Source of the DNA: Lawsonibacter sp.
GTDB taxonomy: Bacteria > Bacillota > Clostridia > Oscillospirales > Oscillospiraceae
Reading direction: 5' to 3'
Length of the DNA stretch: 58,934 nucleotides
NCBI GenBank assembly: GCA_022791995.1
Contig: JAAWAD010000005.1
Span: 1 to 58,934, forward strand
Numbering within the stretch: position 1 is the stretch's first letter; each line of letters starts with the position of its first letter. Of the stretch, positions 25,162 to 33,199 are shown in pieces. The notes under the pieces were generated by a model. It worked only from the letters and a program-made list of their open reading frames with translations. It was not told the DNA's origin and ran no database searches. Both the position numbers and the translations under genes were made by a program.

Positions 25162-26208
25162 TTAGCCCTGTCTGCTGGAGAAGCGGTACACCGTCTGGCT
25201 GGCGTACCGCTCCCCGGTCCGCAGAATGGGGGAGGGGAAGTGAGGCTGGTGGGGGGAGTCAGGGAAACACTGGGTCTCCAGGCAGAAGCCCCAGCGCTTG
25301 GCATAGGGGGCGCTGCCCTTTCCGGCAGGGCAGTTGTCCAGATAGTTGCCCGAGTAGAATTGGACTCCGGGCAGGGTGGTCAGCACCTCCATCTGAATGG
25401 CCGTATCTGGTGACCAGGCCCGAGCAGCGGGGCAGAGGGCGCCGTCCCAGCCGTCAATGATCCAGTTGTGGTCAAAGCCGCCGGCCTGGACCAGTTGAGG
25501 AAAGTCGCTGTCCCACTGGCTGTCCATACGAATGGGATTGCGCAGGTCCATGGAGGTGCCTTCTACAGGGGCGATCTCTCCGGTGGGGATAGAGCCATTG
25601 TCCGTGGGGGTGTACTGGCTGGCGAAAATTTGGATCGTCTGCCCCCCTACCGGACCGCTTGCGTGGCCAGACAGGTTGAAGTAGGCGTGGTTGGTCAGAT
25701 TGCACAAAGTATCCCGGCTGCATTCCCCCAGGTAGAGGATGGAAAGCCCGTTCCGTTCCAGGGTATAGGTGGCCTGAACGTGCAGTGTACCGGGGTAGCC
25801 CTCCTGTCCGTCTGGGCTGGTGAGGGACAGGGTGAGAAAGTTATCCCCTGCCATCTCTGCCCGCCACACCTGCTTGTCAAAGCCAACGTCCCCTCCATGG
25901 AGATGGTTGGAGCCGTCGTTGGCTGCCAGAGGGAAGGTCTGGCCGTTGAGGGAGAAGCTCGCCCCACCGATACGGTTGGCGTACCGCCCCACCAGGGCCC
26001 CCATATACTTGTCCTGCCTGCGGTAGTCCTCCAGGCTGTCAAAGCCTAGAAGCACGTCCACTGGTGCCCCGGCGGCGTCAGGGACCCGCAGAGCCCTCAG
26101 GGCTCCGCCATAGGTGAGGATATCGCAGGACAGCGCGCCTGCCCGCAGGGTATACTGTTCCACCGGGGAACCGTCGGGCATGACGCCAAACACTGTGGAA
26201 GTTGCCAT
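25162..26208 (-). CDS. galM: Aldose 1-epimerase (galactose mutarotase)
   Basis: A 348-residue beta-sandwich enzyme that interconverts alpha and beta anomers of aldoses such as galactose and glucose. Family features: the VGRYANRIGGASFSLNG segment, NHLHGG with a catalytic His, NLTNHAYFNLSG with the second catalytic His, and VQFYSGNYLD with the conserved C-terminal site. The ATG at 26208 follows GGGAGGAATTCTT; the earlier ATG at 26235 has no ribosome site. Convergent with codA, 23 nt away. No galactose operon is adjacent, so the main substrate is inferred. Confidence 0.92.
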   Translation of the reverse strand: MATSTVFGVMPDGSPVEQYTLRAGALSCDILTYGGALRALRVPDAAGAPVDVLLGFDSLEDYRRQDKYMGALVGRYANRIGGASFSLNGQTFPLAANDGSNHLHGGDVGFDKQVWRAEMAGDNFLTLSLTSPDGQEGYPGTLHVQATYTLERNGLSILYLGECSRDTLCNLTNHAYFNLSGHASGPVGGQTIQIFASQYTPTDNGSIPTGEIAPVEGTSMDLRNPIRMDSQWDSDFPQLVQAGGFDHNWIIDGWDGALCPAARAWSPDTAIQMEVLTTLPGVQFYSGNYLDNCPAGKGSAPYAKRWGFCLETQCFPDSPHQPHFPSPILRTGERYASQTVYRFSSRQG

Positions 26209-26261
26209 AAGAATTCCTCCCTTCTCCGGCTTCAAGGGGCCGGAGCTGCTTTTGTGGCACC

Positions 26262-26290
26262 ATTTTACCCCGGGAAGAGGGGAAAGTCAA
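26262..26290 (-). promoter_or_regulatory. Promoter of galM
   Basis: On the minus strand: TTGACT (26285-26290), 17-bp spacer, TAAAAT (26262-26267). Confidence 0.8.
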
Positions 26291-26338
26291 CAGGGCGGAA
26301 ATTGATTTCTTCAGACTGGATATAAATGCGTTGAAACA

Positions 26339-26370
26339 GGCGCTATGCCCCCTGCCGGGAGCATAGCGCC
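26339..26370 (-). terminator. Hairpin between the flavodoxin operon and galM
   Basis: A perfect 10-bp stem GGCGCTATGC/GCATAGCGCC around a 12-nt loop. It lies downstream of the flavodoxin genes and probably ends their transcript, though the T-run is short. Confidence 0.55.
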
Positions 26371-26494
26371 GTCGGTTTTCAAACGTGAAATCAAAAAGAA
26401 TTCCCTTGAGCTGATATCCTGGAAGAATGAATGGCTTGTCACAGAGATTGATTACCATGTATCAACAACGATTTGTGTATGGTTTCCCCTCCTG

Positions 26495-27055
26495 TCAGGG
26501 CATGGATTCGATGGATTGCCCCAGCGCATAGGCTTCCTGAAGTTCCGGTTTCCCCTCAATATCGCCCACATCGCCATTGCCGCCAGCCAACACATGGCCG
26601 AGATTTTTCCATTTCAGATGCTCCATCAGATGGTCGTAGTACAGGAGAACATCCTCAAATCCATGTCCCTCTGCGGCCATCAGCAGGGCGGATGCCCGTC
26701 CGTGTCCTCTGAGAAGGTTTCCATCGCTCTCCTCCAGTGCAAACAAGCGGTCAACCGCAGTCCGGATCTGCCCACTCATATTCCAGTAATACAGTGGGGT
26801 GGCCAGCACGACCACATCACTTTCTTTTACCGCGGGATAGATCTTGTCCATGTCATCCCGCTGGACACAGGGATACTCTCTGCTGCTATGCCCGCCGAAG
26901 CAGCCCCGGCAGCCGTGGATGTCCATGCCGCTCAGAAAAAATTCTGTAACCGTATGGCCGCTGCTTTCCGCACCCTTTGTAAACGCCTGGACCAGTGCGG
27001 AGGTGTTGCCTTTTCTTCTGGGACTGCCGTTTAAAATAACGATGTTCTTTGCCAT
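26495..27055 (-). CDS. Flavodoxin-like NAD(P)H-dependent oxidoreductase 1
   Basis: A 186-residue flavodoxin-fold protein. The FMN-phosphate loop is LNGSPRRKGNTSAL at residues 8-21, and the isoalloxazine loop is TPLYYWNMSGQIRTAVDRLF. A Cys-bearing loop (GCRGCFGG...CVQRDDM) resembles that of the iron-sulfur flavoprotein/NADPH-FMN reductase group; whether a cluster is bound is not clear. Such enzymes reduce quinones, nitro compounds or FMN. Paired with the next gene (15-nt gap), divergent from an HxlR regulator. The C-terminus QSIESMP is short. Confidence 0.87.
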   Translation of the reverse strand: MAKNIVILNGSPRRKGNTSALVQAFTKGAESSGHTVTEFFLSGMDIHGCRGCFGGHSSREYPCVQRDDMDKIYPAVKESDVVVLATPLYYWNMSGQIRTAVDRLFALEESDGNLLRGHGRASALLMAAEGHGFEDVLLYYDHLMEHLKWKNLGHVLAGGNGDVGDIEGKPELQEAYALGQSIESMP

Positions 27056-27070
27056 GGCTCCTGTCCTCCT

Positions 27071-27616
27071 TTAGAATTTGTCGGCCAGTGCCGCCGCCTG
27101 TGCGCAGCCGTCTGTCCTGTTGACGTCCCCCTCATTCAGAACGCTGGGAATCAACACTTCTCCTACCATCTTCCATTTCATTAGTGAGGCGGACCGCTCT
27201 AAGGGAATGCGGACGCCGTCCATGACAGACAAGTCGTCCTCCTCGCAGCAGACGATCATGGCGCATTCTTTCCCGGAGATATCCTTGCCGCCCACCACAA
27301 AGGAGAACAGCTTGTCAATCACGCCCTTGATCTGCTCAGGAATCGAGTACCAGTAGACCGGCATGGTGAAGACAACGGCGTCAGCCTCCAGAATAGCCGG
27401 GGCAATCATGTTAAAGTCGTCGTCAAAGGAGCAGGCTTTCCCGGTCTTGAAGCAGGTTTCGCAGGCATGACAGCCACCCACGTTTTTCAGCGCGGCATCA
27501 AAGCGGGTGACCTCATGGCCTCTCGCCTCTGCCGCTTGAATGAAAGCGTCTGTCATGGCAAAACTGTTTCCATTTTTGCGTGGACTGCCGGTAATCACAA
27601 CTATTTTTTTGGACAT
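27071..27616 (-). CDS. Flavodoxin-like NAD(P)H-dependent oxidoreductase 2
   Basis: A 181-residue paralogue of the previous protein. The FMN loop is ITGSPRKNGNSFAM (about 8-21), the flavin loop MPVYWYSIPEQIKGVIDKLFS, and the Cys loop GGCHACETCFKTGKACSFDDDFN has four cysteines, as in the iron-sulfur flavoprotein relatives. Likely role: reduction of electrophiles such as quinones or nitroaromatics. The start at 27616 has an AGGAGG ribosome site; the longer frame lacks one and would cover the divergent promoter region. First gene of the two-gene operon controlled by the HxlR protein. Confidence 0.87.
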   Translation of the reverse strand: MSKKIVVITGSPRKNGNSFAMTDAFIQAAEARGHEVTRFDAALKNVGGCHACETCFKTGKACSFDDDFNMIAPAILEADAVVFTMPVYWYSIPEQIKGVIDKLFSFVVGGKDISGKECAMIVCCEEDDLSVMDGVRIPLERSASLMKWKMVGEVLIPSVLNEGDVNRTDGCAQAAALADKF

Positions 27617-27643
27617 ACAAACAACCTCCTGGATAAATGCGGG

Positions 27644-27731
27644 CTTGATTTTTCCCGCATGTGATAGTATCATCATAGCGGGAAGAAAGAAAAAATCAAG
27701 TACGCACATTCAAGTGCGATACTTACCCAAA
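27644..27731. promoter_or_regulatory. Overlapping divergent promoters and palindromic operators of the hxlR/flavodoxin region
   Basis: Plus-strand promoter: TTGATT (27645-27650), 17 bp, TATCAT (27668-27673), for hxlR. Minus-strand promoter: TTGATT (27694-27699), 16 bp, TATGAT (27672-27677), for the flavodoxin genes. The -10 elements overlap. Inverted repeats are present: CTTGATTTTTCCCGC against GCGGGAAG...ATCAAG around the promoters, and AAGTACGCAC/GTGCGATACTT at 27698-27724. Confidence 0.65.
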
Positions 27732-27743
27732 GGAGAGTGTAAC

Positions 27744-28076
27744 ATGACGGACCGCTGTATTTCTCAGGAGTGTCTTGGTGATACCGGCTTTAGCTATACC
27801 CTGTCGTTGATTCATGGCAAGTATAAAATGACAATCCTGTATACGCTCATGGAGTTCAGGGTGGTGCGCTTCAACGAAATAAAACGGTATATTAAGGATA
27901 TTTCCTATAAAACACTGAGCTCAACCCTGAAGGAATTGGAGGCCGACCAGTTGGTGCATCGGGAAGAGTATCCGCAGATCCCGCCCAAGGTTGAGTACAG
28001 TCTGACAGAACGCGGGAAGTCCCTGATTCCCATCTTGGACCGGATGTGCGAATGGGGGGAACAAAATCGTCTATAG
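27744..28076 (+). CDS. HxlR family transcriptional regulator
   Basis: A 110-residue winged-helix protein. The core SLIHGKYKMTILYTLMEFRVVRFNEIKRYIKDISYKTLSSTLKELEADQLVHREEYPQIPPKVEYSLTERGKSL is the HxlR pattern, including the wing. The N-terminus carries C5 and C10; redox-sensing HxlR proteins (YodB, CatR, HypR of Bacillus) use an N-terminal cysteine to respond to quinones, diamide or hypochlorite. Divergent from two flavodoxin oxidoreductase genes, so it likely represses them and itself until an electrophile modifies the Cys. The ATG at 27744 follows AAAGGAGAG. A terminator follows at 28137. Confidence 0.9.
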   Translation: MTDRCISQECLGDTGFSYTLSLIHGKYKMTILYTLMEFRVVRFNEIKRYIKDISYKTLSSTLKELEADQLVHREEYPQIPPKVEYSLTERGKSLIPILDRMCEWGEQNRL

Positions 28077-28136
28077 GTGTTTGGGGGACCTTTTGCGCTG
28101 CGCTGGTGTGATTCGGCTCCCAAATTTTAATGCAGT

Positions 28137-28171
28137 GAGAGCCGGTGCGGTCAAATGCCGCACCGGCTCTC
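28137..28171. terminator. Bidirectional terminator between hxlR and the SLH gene
   Basis: A perfect 14-bp stem (28137-28150 with 28158-28171), loop TCAAATG. On the minus side AT-rich sequence (TTAAAATTT) follows. Confidence 0.75.
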
Positions 28172-28191
28172 GTTATCAATATGCTGTCCCT

Positions 28192-29514
28192 TTATTGCCA
28201 GGGGAGCCAGCTGTCCTTCCGAGCGTCCATGACCTCCAGTGCGCCGTCCAGCAGCTCAGCGGCTTCCGCACGGGTGAGCTGGGTGGACAGGGCGGCAGCG
28301 TTGGCGGCATCCGGTCGAAGGATTCCCGAAGCAGTCAAGTTAGCTGCCGCCTGGGAGGCCCAGTGGGTCTCCGCTCCAGGGAAGAAGACCTCAGCAGGCA
28401 CATCGGCGATGTTCAGCAGGTTATTCAGCATGATGGTGGCCTCTGCCCGGGTGATGGGAGCCTCTGCACCGAAGACAGGGGCGCCAGCATCGTCTTGTCC
28501 TCCGCGAATGGCTCCAGCCCGCAGAGCAGAGGACACCGCTCCCTTGGCCCAGGTGGGGATAGCCCCATCGTCAGAGAAGCCGGTGAGGGTGACGCCCTCC
28601 AGGGGCTCCAGGCCAGAGACCGCCATGGCCATGGTCAGAAACTGGGAGCGGCTCACCTGGGCGTCGGGATCAAAGAAGTAGCGGCCGTCCATATACTGAC
28701 CCACATAGATCCCCTCTTCCGCCAGGCGGATGGCCGCCTTATGGGCGCTGTGGCCTTCCATATCGGCATAGGTGACTCGGGTGTCCGGCTTGTCAATGCG
28801 GATGGAGATTTTTGCCTCTGGGGAGACATTTCCAGCGGGATCCACCGCCACATAGGTGAAGGAGTCGCTGCCCGTTTTGTTCTCATAGGGGGTGTAGACG
28901 AATTGACTGGAGCCATCCTCCGCCAAGGTCACCGCCCCCCGGGCGGGGTTCGAGGTCAGCTGGAAGGTGAGGGTGTCTCCCTCGCCGTCCACTGCGTCAA
29001 ACCAGCCGGTGACTGCCACGTTTTTATAGGTGGTCAAATCCATGTTTCGGGCCACAGGGGCCTTGTTTTCCTCGGTAAGCAGGTAGAGCGTCACTGTAGT
29101 GGGGCGGCTTTTCTGCCCGGAGGAGAAGGAGGGAAGGAAGGTGAACGTGGTGGTGGTCACGGTGGGGCTCTGGGCGCTTTGGAAGCGAAGTCCGGCCAGG
29201 GCGGTGGCGTCCACCACGGTCCCCTGGGACAGGGGCTGCCCCCCGATGACCAAGGTTCCGGCGCCTGGGTCGGGAAGTGTTTCGATGGTAATGCTGTTCA
29301 GAGTGGCCTTGTTGTCCGTCTTGACCACGAAGTCCGCTGTGTCAAAGGCAATAATGGCGCCGATCTGGCCATTCTTGGAGAAGTCGGCCACGTAGGGGAC
29401 GTCATCCTCTTTTTTGTTCCAGAAGAAAGCGGACACGGGGGCAATCAGGGCACAGGCCAGGGCCGGGACCAGCAGCATAGCCAGGAGCCGGCGGAAAAAA
29501 TGCGGGCGATTCAA
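28192..29514 (-). CDS. Secreted S-layer-homology protein with a cadherin/Ig-like repeat
   Basis: A 440-residue exported protein. The signal peptide is about 1-29 (MNRPHFFRRLLAMLLVPALACALIAPVSA). A middle region of beta domains contains a cadherin-like/VCBS-type module (VDGEGDTLTFQLTSNPARGAVTLAEDGSSQFVYTPYENKTGSDSFTYVAVD). Three SLH modules end the protein (FDPDAQVSRSQFLTMAM; FGAEAPITRAEATIMLNNLL; QLTRAEAAELLDGAL); SLH modules bind pyruvylated cell-wall polymers. The start is a TTG at 29514: a perfect AAGGAGGT ends 8 nt before it, whereas no ATG nearby has a ribosome site or keeps the signal peptide. A surface-anchored scaffold or adhesin is likely. Confidence 0.85.
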   Translation of the reverse strand: MNRPHFFRRLLAMLLVPALACALIAPVSAFFWNKKEDDVPYVADFSKNGQIGAIIAFDTADFVVKTDNKATLNSITIETLPDPGAGTLVIGGQPLSQGTVVDATALAGLRFQSAQSPTVTTTTFTFLPSFSSGQKSRPTTVTLYLLTEENKAPVARNMDLTTYKNVAVTGWFDAVDGEGDTLTFQLTSNPARGAVTLAEDGSSQFVYTPYENKTGSDSFTYVAVDPAGNVSPEAKISIRIDKPDTRVTYADMEGHSAHKAAIRLAEEGIYVGQYMDGRYFFDPDAQVSRSQFLTMAMAVSGLEPLEGVTLTGFSDDGAIPTWAKGAVSSALRAGAIRGGQDDAGAPVFGAEAPITRAEATIMLNNLLNIADVPAEVFFPGAETHWASQAAANLTASGILRPDAANAAALSTQLTRAEAAELLDGALEVMDARKDSWLPWQ

Positions 29515-29599
29515 AATAGGATACCTCCTTGTTTGGTGGATGTACCTATAGTGTTTTGCCATTTCCCCCAGATTATGCGCCGGCGGGAAAAAAGCTGTC

Positions 29600-30022
29600 C
29601 TATTCCAGGTCCTGAAGGCGCATCTTCTCCAAATCGGCCAACGCATCCCGGCGGCCCTTATAGTGGAGCCAGATGCCGCCAAAGACGATGGTGGGGATGT
29701 TGTAGACCAGGAACAGCACACCCGCCGTAAGCAGACCGCCAGGGGATATGGTATGCCCGCCGGCGTGGTGCTCCTCCTGTAGGATTTCACCTGTCGTCTC
29801 ATTCCGCAAAGTGGATGTGCCCTCCGTGGGGCGGGTGAAGAGCGCCATGCTGAACACCAGCAGCAGGGACAGCACCAGGGAGATGCCCGGCAGAATCAGA
29901 CCCAGCCACTTGCCCTTTTTGCACAACCAGACCTGGAACAGAACCAGCAGGGCGATGGGGAGCAGCACCAGAAACAGGATAAACAGAAGGGAGAGCGGGC
30001 CAAAGATCATTGCAAACGCCAT
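29600..30022 (-). CDS. Small integral membrane protein of unknown function
   Basis: A 140-residue protein. Two N-terminal hydrophobic segments (SLLFILFLVLLPIALLVLFQVWLC and LGLILPGISLVLSLLLVFSMAL), a 35-residue polar loop with EEHHAGGH, then a third segment (LLTAGVLFLVYNIPTIVFGGIWLHY) and a charged C-terminus. I do not recognise a family. It lies 16 nt downstream of the DUF2089 regulator in the same direction, so the two likely form an operon; a role as a membrane sensor or stress protein linked to that regulator is inference. Confidence 0.72.
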   Translation of the reverse strand: MAFAMIFGPLSLLFILFLVLLPIALLVLFQVWLCKKGKWLGLILPGISLVLSLLLVFSMALFTRPTEGTSTLRNETTGEILQEEHHAGGHTISPGGLLTAGVLFLVYNIPTIVFGGIWLHYKGRRDALADLEKMRLQDLE

Positions 30023-30038
30023 AGAAATTCCTCCTTTT

Positions 30039-30350
30039 TCACAGAGCCTTGGGATCTTGTGCGTCCTTAGATGCCTTGTAGGCTGAAATCAGCAGTTTGG
30101 CCGTGTCAAAATCCAGCTTTTCGCTGACCACCAACCGCTTGATGGTGGCAATATAGGGGTCGGCAGCGGTATCCTCGCTGAGCTTGATCTTTTGAATCAG
30201 CCGGTCCAGCCGCAGACGTACGGTGGGGTAGGTGACTTGATACTGGGCAGCCATCTCCTTGAGAGAGCCGGAGGCAAGGATAAACTTTTTGATGAATACA
30301 GCGTCCTCCTCCAGGCCCGCCATCCAGTCCGGAACCAGTTCAATGGGCAT
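30039..30350 (-). CDS. DUF2089 family transcriptional regulator
   Basis: A 103-residue protein. PDWMAGLEEDAVFIKKFILASGSLKEMAAQYQVTYPTVRLRLDRLIQKI is a helix-turn-helix typical of the DUF2089 family; the family's N-terminal zinc ribbon is absent, as in the short Firmicutes forms. The start at 30350 (MPIELVPDW) has a GGAAAGGGGG site; the frame runs on to 30428, but that part lies over the promoter. It is the first gene of an operon with a small membrane protein. The promoter is covered by palindromes, suggesting autoregulation. Confidence 0.85.
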   Translation of the reverse strand: MPIELVPDWMAGLEEDAVFIKKFILASGSLKEMAAQYQVTYPTVRLRLDRLIQKIKLSEDTAADPYIATIKRLVVSEKLDFDTAKLLISAYKASKDAQDPKAL

Positions 30351-30399
30351 ACGGTTGCCCCCTTTCCTTGGAATTAAGAGAAGCTCCAGAGCTAATGTT

Positions 30400-30428
30400 A
30401 GTATATACTTTAATTTTATTAAAGTCAA
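30400..30428 (-). promoter_or_regulatory. Palindrome-covered promoter of the DUF2089 operon
   Basis: On the minus strand: TTGACT (30423-30428), 17 bp, TATACT (30400-30405). A perfect 19-bp inverted repeat, arms ACTTTAAT/ATTAAAGT with TTT between (30407-30425), fills the spacer and reaches into the -35. A second palindrome, AGTATATACT (30400-30409), covers the -10. The layout strongly suggests a repressor site. Confidence 0.78.
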
Positions 30429-30497
30429 TATTTTGTTTTATTTTTTATAATTTTAAACATATGAAGAGATTCTCCGAAGCTGTTCAAAAAAATGTAT

Positions 30498-30525
30498 TTG
30501 ACAAGAGTGGATTTTATGGTACAAT
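30498..30525 (+). promoter_or_regulatory. Promoter of the MATE-MarR operon
   Basis: TTGACA (30498-30503), 16-bp spacer, TACAAT (30520-30525) with an extended TGG just before the -10. Confidence 0.8.
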
Positions 30526-30577
30526 AAGAGGCAGATGAGACAGTTGTAGATAAGACGATTGAACGGAGGAGACCGGC

Positions 30578-31969
30578 ATGACAGAAGAAAAACAGACGCA
30601 TCAGGACCGGAGAGAGACAATGATGCTGGAGGAACCTCTGTCCAGAGTTATTTTGAAAATGTCCCTGCCTTCCATTGTAGCCTTTTTGATTACCTCCATC
30701 TATAACCTGGCGGATACCTACTTTGTCAGTGCTCTAGGCACCAACGCCACCGCGGCAGTGAGTGTCAACGCCTCTCTGGACCAGATTATCATGATGGCCG
30801 GCTCCATGCTGGCGGTGGGGGCGGCAAGCTATATCTCTCGCCTGTTGGGGGCCCGGAACCGGGAGAAAGCCAATCAGGTGCTGTCCACTGCCTTTTTCAC
30901 CGCTGTTTTCTTCGGAGCGGCTGTCACCGTGCTGGGCACTCTCTTTATGAACCCCATGGTCCGGCTGTTGGGGGCCACCGATACCTGTGAGCAGTACGCC
31001 AGGGAGTACGCCGCCTATGTGCTTCTTGTGGCGCCCTTCATGGCAGCAACCTTTGTGATGAACCAGTGCCTGCGTGCGGAGGGCAGCGCTATGCTGTCCA
31101 TGATTGGCATGGGCTTTGGTGGTATTCTCAACTGTTTTTTGGACCCTATCTTCATCTTCCAACTGGACCTGGGCGTAAAAGGGGCCTCTATGGCCACTGC
31201 GATCTCCAAGTTGGTGAGCTTTTCGATTCTGGTGTTTCCCTATTTGGCCCGCCGGAGCTTGCTACGTCTGTCCATCCGGGCTGTCCGGTACACCTGGGAC
31301 ATTATCTTCCAGGTGGTCAGTGTAGGCTCCTCCTCGATGTGCCGGTCGGGGCTGGCGGTGCTGTCCGCCATCGTCCTAAACAACATTGCGGGGAATATTT
31401 CAGACGCGGTGCTGGCAGGCATCGGGGTATCCACCAAGGTTATGATGTTCCCCTTTGGGATTATTTTGGGCTTTGGTACAGGCTTCCAGCCAGTAGCTGG
31501 CTTTAACTGGGGGGCCCGCAGGTACGACCGTGTGCGCAGTGGCTACCGCTTTGCGGCCTGGACCGCCATTCTGGGGGCGGCAGCCATGGGGCTGATTCTG
31601 GGAGTTTTTGCGGAGGAGACCATTCTTCTCTTTGCCAAGGACGACCTGGCAATGAAGGAGATCGGAACCCTGTGTATTCGCCTGCAATGCTTGGCTCTGC
31701 CGGTCCATGGCTGGGTGGCAGTGGTGAACATGTTCTGTGCCGGGTTGGGTGACGCCCGGGGAGCGCTGCTCTTATCCACCTCCCGGCAGGGCACTTGCTT
31801 TCTGCCCATTGTCTACCCCCTGGCGTGGCTGTGGGGCGCCTATGGCGTGGCCTCTGTCCAGGCGGTGGCCGACATTTTGACCATTCTGCTGGCGGTTCCC
31901 CTGATTCGCCAGGTCATGCGTCGTATCCAGGCGGCTGCCGAAGGAAGCGATGGACAACTGAAGGAGTGA
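30578..31969 (+). CDS. MATE family multidrug efflux pump
   Basis: A 463-residue membrane protein with about twelve hydrophobic segments in two halves. The N-terminal LEEPLSRVILKMSLPSIVAFLITSIYNLADTYFVSALGTNATAAVSVNASLDQIIMMAGSMLAVGAASYISRLLGARNREKA is characteristic of the MatE domain (PF01554). Family members export drugs or dyes using a sodium or proton gradient. The substrate is not known. The next gene, 4 nt downstream, is a MarR regulator, suggesting a self-regulated drug-efflux unit. The ATG at 30578 follows GGAGGAG. Confidence 0.92.
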   Translation: MTEEKQTHQDRRETMMLEEPLSRVILKMSLPSIVAFLITSIYNLADTYFVSALGTNATAAVSVNASLDQIIMMAGSMLAVGAASYISRLLGARNREKANQVLSTAFFTAVFFGAAVTVLGTLFMNPMVRLLGATDTCEQYAREYAAYVLLVAPFMAATFVMNQCLRAEGSAMLSMIGMGFGGILNCFLDPIFIFQLDLGVKGASMATAISKLVSFSILVFPYLARRSLLRLSIRAVRYTWDIIFQVVSVGSSSMCRSGLAVLSAIVLNNIAGNISDAVLAGIGVSTKVMMFPFGIILGFGTGFQPVAGFNWGARRYDRVRSGYRFAAWTAILGAAAMGLILGVFAEETILLFAKDDLAMKEIGTLCIRLQCLALPVHGWVAVVNMFCAGLGDARGALLLSTSRQGTCFLPIVYPLAWLWGAYGVASVQAVADILTILLAVPLIRQVMRRIQAAAEGSDGQLKE

Positions 31970-31973
31970 GAAG

Positions 31974-32393
31974 ATGAAGGACACTGTACTGTCCAGCCTT
32001 CTGCGAGTCAACCGGCAACGGATGCAGGCCTTGCGGCGGGCGTTGACCCCCTATCGGTATGTGGGGGTAATGCACTTGATTATTCTCTATACCGCCCGGA
32101 ATCCGGGTACCAGCCAGGAGGAGATTGCCGGTTTCTACGCAGTGGATAAGGCCAGCGTGGCCCGAGATGCCCGGCGTCTGGAGGATATGGGCCACATCTG
32201 CCGTACACTGGCCCCGGAGAACCGCCGGCAGTACCAGCTGGAGCTGACGGAGGCGGGGCAGGGTATGCTTCCGGTACTGGAGAGGGCCTATGAGGATTTT
32301 CAGCAAAAGCTGTCTGCCGGTCTCTCTCAGGAGGATTGGAACCAGCTGACCGTCTTATTAAAGCGCCTGGAGGAGAACGCCTGCGGGGCGTAA
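31974..32393 (+). CDS. MarR family transcriptional regulator
   Basis: A 139-residue winged-helix regulator. RNPGTSQEEIAGFYAVDKASVARDARRLEDMGHICRTLAPENRRQYQLELTEAGQGM shows the recognition helix (DKASVARDARRLE) and the beta-wing. The flanking helices that form the MarR dimer are present (LLRVNRQRMQALRR; YEDFQQKLSAGLSQEDWNQLTVLLKRLEENA). It sits directly after a MATE pump on the same transcript, so it probably controls that pump in response to a toxic ligand. GAAGGAGTG precedes the ATG. Confidence 0.92.
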   Translation: MKDTVLSSLLRVNRQRMQALRRALTPYRYVGVMHLIILYTARNPGTSQEEIAGFYAVDKASVARDARRLEDMGHICRTLAPENRRQYQLELTEAGQGMLPVLERAYEDFQQKLSAGLSQEDWNQLTVLLKRLEENACGA

Positions 32394-32403
32394 GTGATAG
32401 GAA

Positions 32404-32446
32404 GCGCGTCCCTACAGAAGCCAAACCTGTAGGGACGCGCCGTTTT
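32404..32446 (+). terminator. Terminator after the MarR gene
   Basis: A perfect 14-bp stem GCGCGTCCCTACAG/CTGTAGGGACGCGC (32404-32417, 32427-32440), followed by CGTTTT. The stem may also be a copy of a dispersed short palindrome. Confidence 0.75.
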
Positions 32447-32546
32447 GTGTCTGTATATGATCCGAAATTCCTGAGCATACCAAGAGAAGGGGCGGCCACG
32501 GCGGAGCTCATCCAAAAGGTGAAATCCCCCCGAATCAGGCCGGAAG

Positions 32547-32996
32547 CTATCGTTCTTTTCTCATAACATAGTTGGTAAGGGAAATGCCCTGTCGTTCCAC
32601 CTGTTGCTCCTGAATCACTTGATATCCTCTTTTTTCAAAAAATGGCCGCGCCGTAATAGAAGCATGGGTAACAATGGTTCCTTGGACGGCCTGTTCCAGC
32701 TGATTGCAAAGAGAGGCAGCAACCCCTCTTCTCTGATAATCTGCGTGAACAAATAGGCGGTCGAGATAACCTGTTTCGTCAATATCTCCAAAGCCGACAA
32801 TCATGTTATCCTCGATTGCAACAAGACTGAAATGCTGCTGAAATGACTGGTTCCATGTTTCCGAATCAATATGTCCGGTTGCCCATACGTCTAATTGTTC
32901 TTGGGAGTAATCCCTCGCATTGATGGTATGAACGGTATGGTAAAAAAGCGCTTCCAGTTCCTTGCAATCCGATGGCTGATACGCTCGAATAAGCAT
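32547..32996 (-). CDS. GNAT family N-acetyltransferase
   Basis: A 149-residue enzyme of the GNAT fold. LFVHADYQRRGVAASLCNQLEQ is the acetyl-CoA-binding motif A (Q/RxxGxA), preceded by NMIVGFGDIDETGYLDRL, with FFEKRGYQVIQEQQVERQGISLTNYVMRKE as the C-terminal beta strands, as in YafP-like acetyltransferases. The substrate is unknown. The start at 32996 (MLIRAYQPSDC) follows GGAGGG; the open frame further upstream is not conserved. The local sequence is more AT-rich than its neighbours, which may mean more recent acquisition. Confidence 0.9.
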   Translation of the reverse strand: MLIRAYQPSDCKELEALFYHTVHTINARDYSQEQLDVWATGHIDSETWNQSFQQHFSLVAIEDNMIVGFGDIDETGYLDRLFVHADYQRRGVAASLCNQLEQAVQGTIVTHASITARPFFEKRGYQVIQEQQVERQGISLTNYVMRKER

Positions 32997-33199
32997 GTTA
33001 TTTTCCCTCCAGACGGTTGTTTGATGGCGCTTTCGCCGCATGTTGAAATCCAATGGCCCATATCAATCATGCACGGCGTGAAATGGGAGAAGAAAAGCCT
33101 CTCGACGCGGCGGCAATGGTATGCTATATTGTAAAAGCGTGGTTTGGATTCCGGGCAAACCCGACGAATCATAAAGAGCGAAGAAGAAGGGTGTTTTCC

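Noticed and set aside
33053-33199. Upstream extension of the lipoprotein gene to 33053
   Set aside because: It would hide the lipoprotein signal peptide inside the protein and has no ribosome site.
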